Source: Diadophis punctatus similis (lineage: Eukaryota > Chordata > Lepidosauria > Squamata > Dipsadidae). Taken from it: a stretch of DNA of 64,000 nt. Under the pieces are notes generated by a model, which did no database searches, was not told the origin of the DNA, and saw only the letters and a list, made by a program, of their open reading frames with translations. The stretch lies in the NCBI GenBank assembly GCA_023053685.1, contig JALIGW010000146.1:346077-410076 (forward strand), written 5' to 3'. Positions 63,459-64,000 of the stretch are shown piece by piece. Every line of letters begins with the position of its first letter. Positions within the stretch are counted from its first letter, which is position 1. Position numbers and translations under genes: made by a program.

Positions 63459-64000
63459 TGGCGGCTGCACGCAACCGCGTGCTAAACTCCCGTGTTGAAT
63501 CTGAGATTTGAGAGGTGAACACGGCGGGACCGAGTTAAGTTAATAGGGTTCCGTCGCGGAACGCCAAAGTTTCCAGCCGCCAGACCCAGCAGCTTGTGAG
63601 AACACAATCACAGGCAACTACTCACACCCCTACGGGGCTCTGAGGCCCGCTTGCTCGCTTATACACGCGCCCGAGTCAGATCGTCACGTTAACGCACCCC
63701 ACTCGCGCGTATCGTAAGCCCAGTGCCCACTGCTAACGCCTTTTCTCGCAAGGAGCTTTGCGCCCGCGGTCCAACAGAGCTGGCGTCCCAAAAGACGTAC
63801 ACAAAACTGCAACCAGACCCCTCCTCTCCAAAGTTTGCCAAATACGGTGTCTACCTGGACGGGGTGCCCACCCACTAGGTACCACGTCCGCTTTATCCTT
63901 GGGTTCGTTCAGGAGTCCTACCCCTAGGTAAGGCAGACCAGATTACCTCGCCAAATCGACGGGAAGAAAAGCGAGAGAAGGGCAGAGAGATCTACCGCAT
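63459..64000. other. GC-rich end of window, nothing recognised
   Basis: Non-repetitive and moderately CpG-rich. A 63-codon minus-strand frame (63684-63875) has no recognisable family. Confidence 0.4.

Noticed and set aside
59100..64000. Possible coding exon of a neighbour such as BIRC7, NKAIN4 or BHLHE23
   Set aside because: No peptide resembling these families was found in any frame, and in human BIRC7 and NKAIN4 lie on the other side of YTHDF1.
58000..64000. HAR1 conserved non-coding RNA, which in human lies further along the same chromosome arm
   Set aside because: No matching stretch seen; in human it is tens of kilobases beyond MIR124-3, outside the range of this window.

Overview
The window is vertebrate nuclear DNA from a squamate, most likely a snake. 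The evidence is a spliced vertebrate gene plus a squamate-type repeat load: a Sauria-type tRNA SINE, CR1 and L2 LINE tails, a CR1 (Snake1/L3-type) 3' end that seeds long (ATTCT)n arrays, many hAT miniature elements with 8-bp target duplications, and about 20 copies of a TA-flanked terminal-inverted-repeat element. There is no bacterial-style gene content. Nearly all long open frames outside the one gene are repeat translation.

Layout: 1-9.0 kb is upstream flank made of repeats, including a reverse hAT with a large fold-back, a palindromic 135-bp hAT miniature element, and an L2 reverse transcriptase fragment inserted into a DNA transposon. At 9.1-10.3 kb lies a CpG-island promoter with three CCAAT boxes, CRE, NRF1 and YY1 motifs, and a ZNF143-type site in intron 1. 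YTHDF1, the cytoplasmic m6A reader, runs from 9942 to 23548 in five coding exons (566 codons), followed by a 3' UTR with poly(A) signals at 23853 and 25149. From 25.5 to 57.6 kb there is repeat-dominated intergenic DNA, with hAT elements placed end to end at shared or overlapping target sites and a three-layer nest at 36 kb. It also has Penelope-like fold-back remnants with hammerhead-ribozyme-like cores (others lie in YTHDF1 introns), an opposite-orientation LTR pair, a 67-bp minisatellite and a 1.2-kb pentanucleotide array.

At 58.65-58.71 kb, on the minus strand, is a complete miR-124 precursor. Its flanking bases match the mir-124-3 paralogue. In human, MIR124-3 lies downstream of YTHDF1 in convergent orientation, so the microRNA and its position support each other. 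The GC-rich stretch from about 59.1 to 63.3 kb lies on the 5' side of this microRNA and is the natural candidate for the pri-miR-124-3 promoter and first exon, although no exon could be defined.

Thus the window holds two conserved units: a housekeeping m6A reader on the plus strand and a neuronal microRNA on the minus strand, transcribed towards each other across about 35 kb of transposon-filled DNA. Positions of repeats are by eye; those with quoted target duplications are accurate to the base, others are approximate.
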